5,787 bases of DNA from CAZOGW01 sp964579415 (GTDB lineage Bacteria > Actinomycetota > Acidimicrobiia > Spongiisociales > UBA5794): positions 1-5,787 of the forward strand of contig CAZOGW010000161.1 in the NCBI GenBank assembly GCA_964579415.1, given 5' to 3'. The position numbers and the translations under genes were made by a program. A model generated the notes under the pieces. That model worked only from the letters and a program-made list of their open reading frames with translations, was not told the DNA's origin and ran no database searches. Position 1 is the stretch's first letter, and every line of letters begins with the position of its first letter. Below are positions 4,953 to 5,787 of the stretch, piece after piece.

Positions 4953-5342
4953 ATGGCCATCTGGTATCTCGACACCTCGGCGGTGGCGAAGTTCGTGCGT
5001 CCCGAGGCAGAGACCGGGGCCCTTCGCCGCTGGCTGGCGGACAAGGGCTGGATCCTTTCCGACCTGCACCGGACAGAGCTGCGGCGGGCTGCCGCCCGTG
5101 CCGGGGGACGGGCGCCGGCACGAGCCGAGCGGCTGCTGGCACAAAGTGACGTGATTCGCATCGACGCCGCGGTGTTCGACACGGCCGGTCGCCTCGAGCC
5201 GGTCGTCTTGCGATCCCTGGATGCCCTGCATCTCGCCGCCGCGATGACCCTCGGCCCTGATCTTGCCGGCATGGTGGTCTACGACGAGAGGTTGCGGTCC
5301 GCAGCCGAGGCAGTCGGAATGGCGGTGGCTGCTCCCGGGTGA
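4953..5342 (+). CDS. PIN-domain ribonuclease toxin (VapC-like)
   Basis: 129 residues, standard VapC size. All four acidic PIN residues are visible: D7 in WYLDTSAVAKF, E42 in HRTELRRAA, D90 in RSLDALHLAAA and D111 in VVYDERLRSAA. These bind Mg2+/Mn2+ and cut RNA; VapC toxins commonly cleave tRNA or the rRNA sarcin-ricin loop, but the target here is unknown. The intact quartet argues for an active enzyme. The start ATG 4953 follows the antitoxin stop with no gap, so translation is probably coupled and the toxin made in lower amount. Only a weak purine-rich stretch lies upstream. Pairing a Phd-type rather than AbrB-type antitoxin with a PIN toxin is common in actinobacteria. No second toxin-antitoxin pair or mobile-element gene is in view. 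Confidence 0.95.
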   Translation: MAIWYLDTSAVAKFVRPEAETGALRRWLADKGWILSDLHRTELRRAAARAGGRAPARAERLLAQSDVIRIDAAVFDTAGRLEPVVLRSLDALHLAAAMTLGPDLAGMVVYDERLRSAAEAVGMAVAAPG

Positions 5343-5394
5343 TGCTCTTCGCGCCGGCCCCTCAGGCCTGGGCACTGGGTTCCGGCCGACTTCA

Positions 5395-5430
5395 TCCCGG
5401 CAACATCGCCGTTCGGAGCGTGGGCCGGGA
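5395..5430. terminator. Candidate bidirectional hairpin between toxin and methyltransferase genes
   Basis: TCCCGGC (5395-5401) and GCCGGGA (5424-5430) are perfect 7-bp complements separated by 22 nt. They lie in the 91-nt convergent gap and end 3 nt before the methyltransferase stop. The long loop and lack of a T-tract make this weak evidence; the position is the main support. Confidence 0.28.
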
Positions 5431-5433
5431 CGG

Positions 5434-5787
5434 TCAGGTCTTGCGGGCGACGATGATGTGGAAACGGGAGAAGCTGGTCTCGTCCGTCATCTCCAGGCCC
5501 GCTTGCCGGCACAGTTCCAGCAACTCGCCGCGGGTGTCGACCCGGTTGCCGAAGGTGAGCTCGTACCACTGCGCCAAGGCGGCGAAACGTTTCGGCATGC
5601 GGCGCAGGTCGTCGTCGTTGTCGGGGTAGGCCTCATCGAAGATGACGAACGAGCCTCCCGGCTTGAGTGCACCCGCCACGTCGCTGAACACCTTGGCCTT
5701 GAGCGCCGGGTCGATCTCGTGGACGACCAGGAAGCTGGTGACCACGTCGTAGGCGCCGGGGTCGGCGAGATCGGCGCTGCCGACCCG
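5434..5787 (-). CDS. Class I SAM-dependent methyltransferase, C-terminal part (5' end outside window)
   Basis: The frame enters from the right edge and ends at TGA (5434-5436), giving the last 117 residues. DPGAYDVVTSFLVVHEI is the strand-4 region with the conserved acidic/hydrophobic run. ALKPGGSFVIFDEAYPD is the 'LkpGG.l.i.D' strand-5 motif of Rossmann-fold methyltransferases. A C-terminal segment (RFAALAQWYELTFGNRVDTRGELLELCRQAGLEM) ending in SRFHIIVARKT follows, typical of small-molecule methyltransferases of the Methyltransf_25/UbiE-like type. The SAM-binding GxGxG motif must lie beyond the edge. GTG 5745 is in frame but is not a real start, since the domain clearly continues upstream (RVGSADLADPGAYD). 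The substrate is unknown. Convergent with the toxin gene. Confidence 0.88.
   Translation of the reverse strand, partial: RVGSADLADPGAYDVVTSFLVVHEIDPALKAKVFSDVAGALKPGGSFVIFDEAYPDNDDDLRRMPKRFAALAQWYELTFGNRVDTRGELLELCRQAGLEMTDETSFSRFHIIVARKT

Noticed and set aside
3580..5154. A 524-codon open frame on the plus strand crossing the hydrolase, cytochrome and toxin-antitoxin genes
   Set aside because: It overlaps four well-supported genes in another frame; its translation is Arg/Pro/Gly-rich with no domain pattern, as expected for an out-of-frame shadow in high-GC DNA.
4665..5342. The toxin-antitoxin pair as part of a defence island or mobile element
   Set aside because: No integrase, transposase, restriction, CRISPR or other defence gene is in the window, and the neighbours are ordinary metabolic genes; the pair seems solitary.
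1..5787. tRNA, rRNA, riboswitch, CRISPR array, IS element or replication origin
   Set aside because: I looked on both strands and saw no cloverleaf with a CCA or anticodon arm, no spaced direct repeats beyond the short heptamer array, and no transposase motif; intergenic gaps are all under 160 nt.

Overview
The window is GC-rich and densely coded, with short intergenic gaps and several start codons that sit 6-9 nt behind a TANNNT -10 box with no Shine-Dalgarno sequence. Together with the gene types (PaaK-type CoA ligase, DUF1801/MORN protein, Phd/PIN toxin-antitoxin pair), this suggests a high-GC actinobacterium. Acidimicrobiia is a reasonable guess, but there is no marker gene and the taxonomy is inference.

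Layout, left to right. (1) 1-252 (+): the C-terminal end of a phenylacetate-CoA ligase-like AMP-forming enzyme. (2) 253-406: a convergent intergenic gap with several hairpins and a compact G-quadruplex motif. (3) 407-1762 (-): a complete M20 metallopeptidase (dipeptidase/ArgE/DapE/CNDP type). (4) 1763-1891: a divergent promoter region. (5) 1892-2587 (+): a cytosolic-looking M23 (LytM-fold) metallopeptidase with a variant metal site. (6) 2581-3159 (-): a DUF1801 domain fused to C-terminal MORN_2 repeats, overlapping the M23 gene tail-to-tail by 7 nt. (7) 3160-3274: a divergent promoter region with a heptamer tandem repeat. (8) 3275-4054 (+): an alpha/beta hydrolase. (9) 4091-4639 (+): a cytochrome b561-family four-helix membrane protein with all four haem histidines. 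(10) 4665-5342 (+): a two-gene type II toxin-antitoxin operon (Phd/YefM-type antitoxin, PIN-domain ribonuclease) with an inverted repeat across its promoter and start codon. (11) 5434-5787 (-): the C-terminal part of a class I SAM-dependent methyltransferase that runs off the right edge.

The genes do not form one pathway. Only the antitoxin-toxin pair is a clear functional unit. The rest looks like a mixed chromosomal neighbourhood of single-gene transcription units in alternating orientation. I see no tRNA, rRNA, CRISPR array, transposase or integrase, and no clear novel multi-gene system. The points most worth a second look are the toxin-antitoxin operator built over a leaderless start, the G-quadruplex/hairpin overlap at 371-406, the DUF1801-MORN_2 fusion, the heptamer repeat at 3225-3243 and the probable non-standard catalytic acid in the hydrolase.
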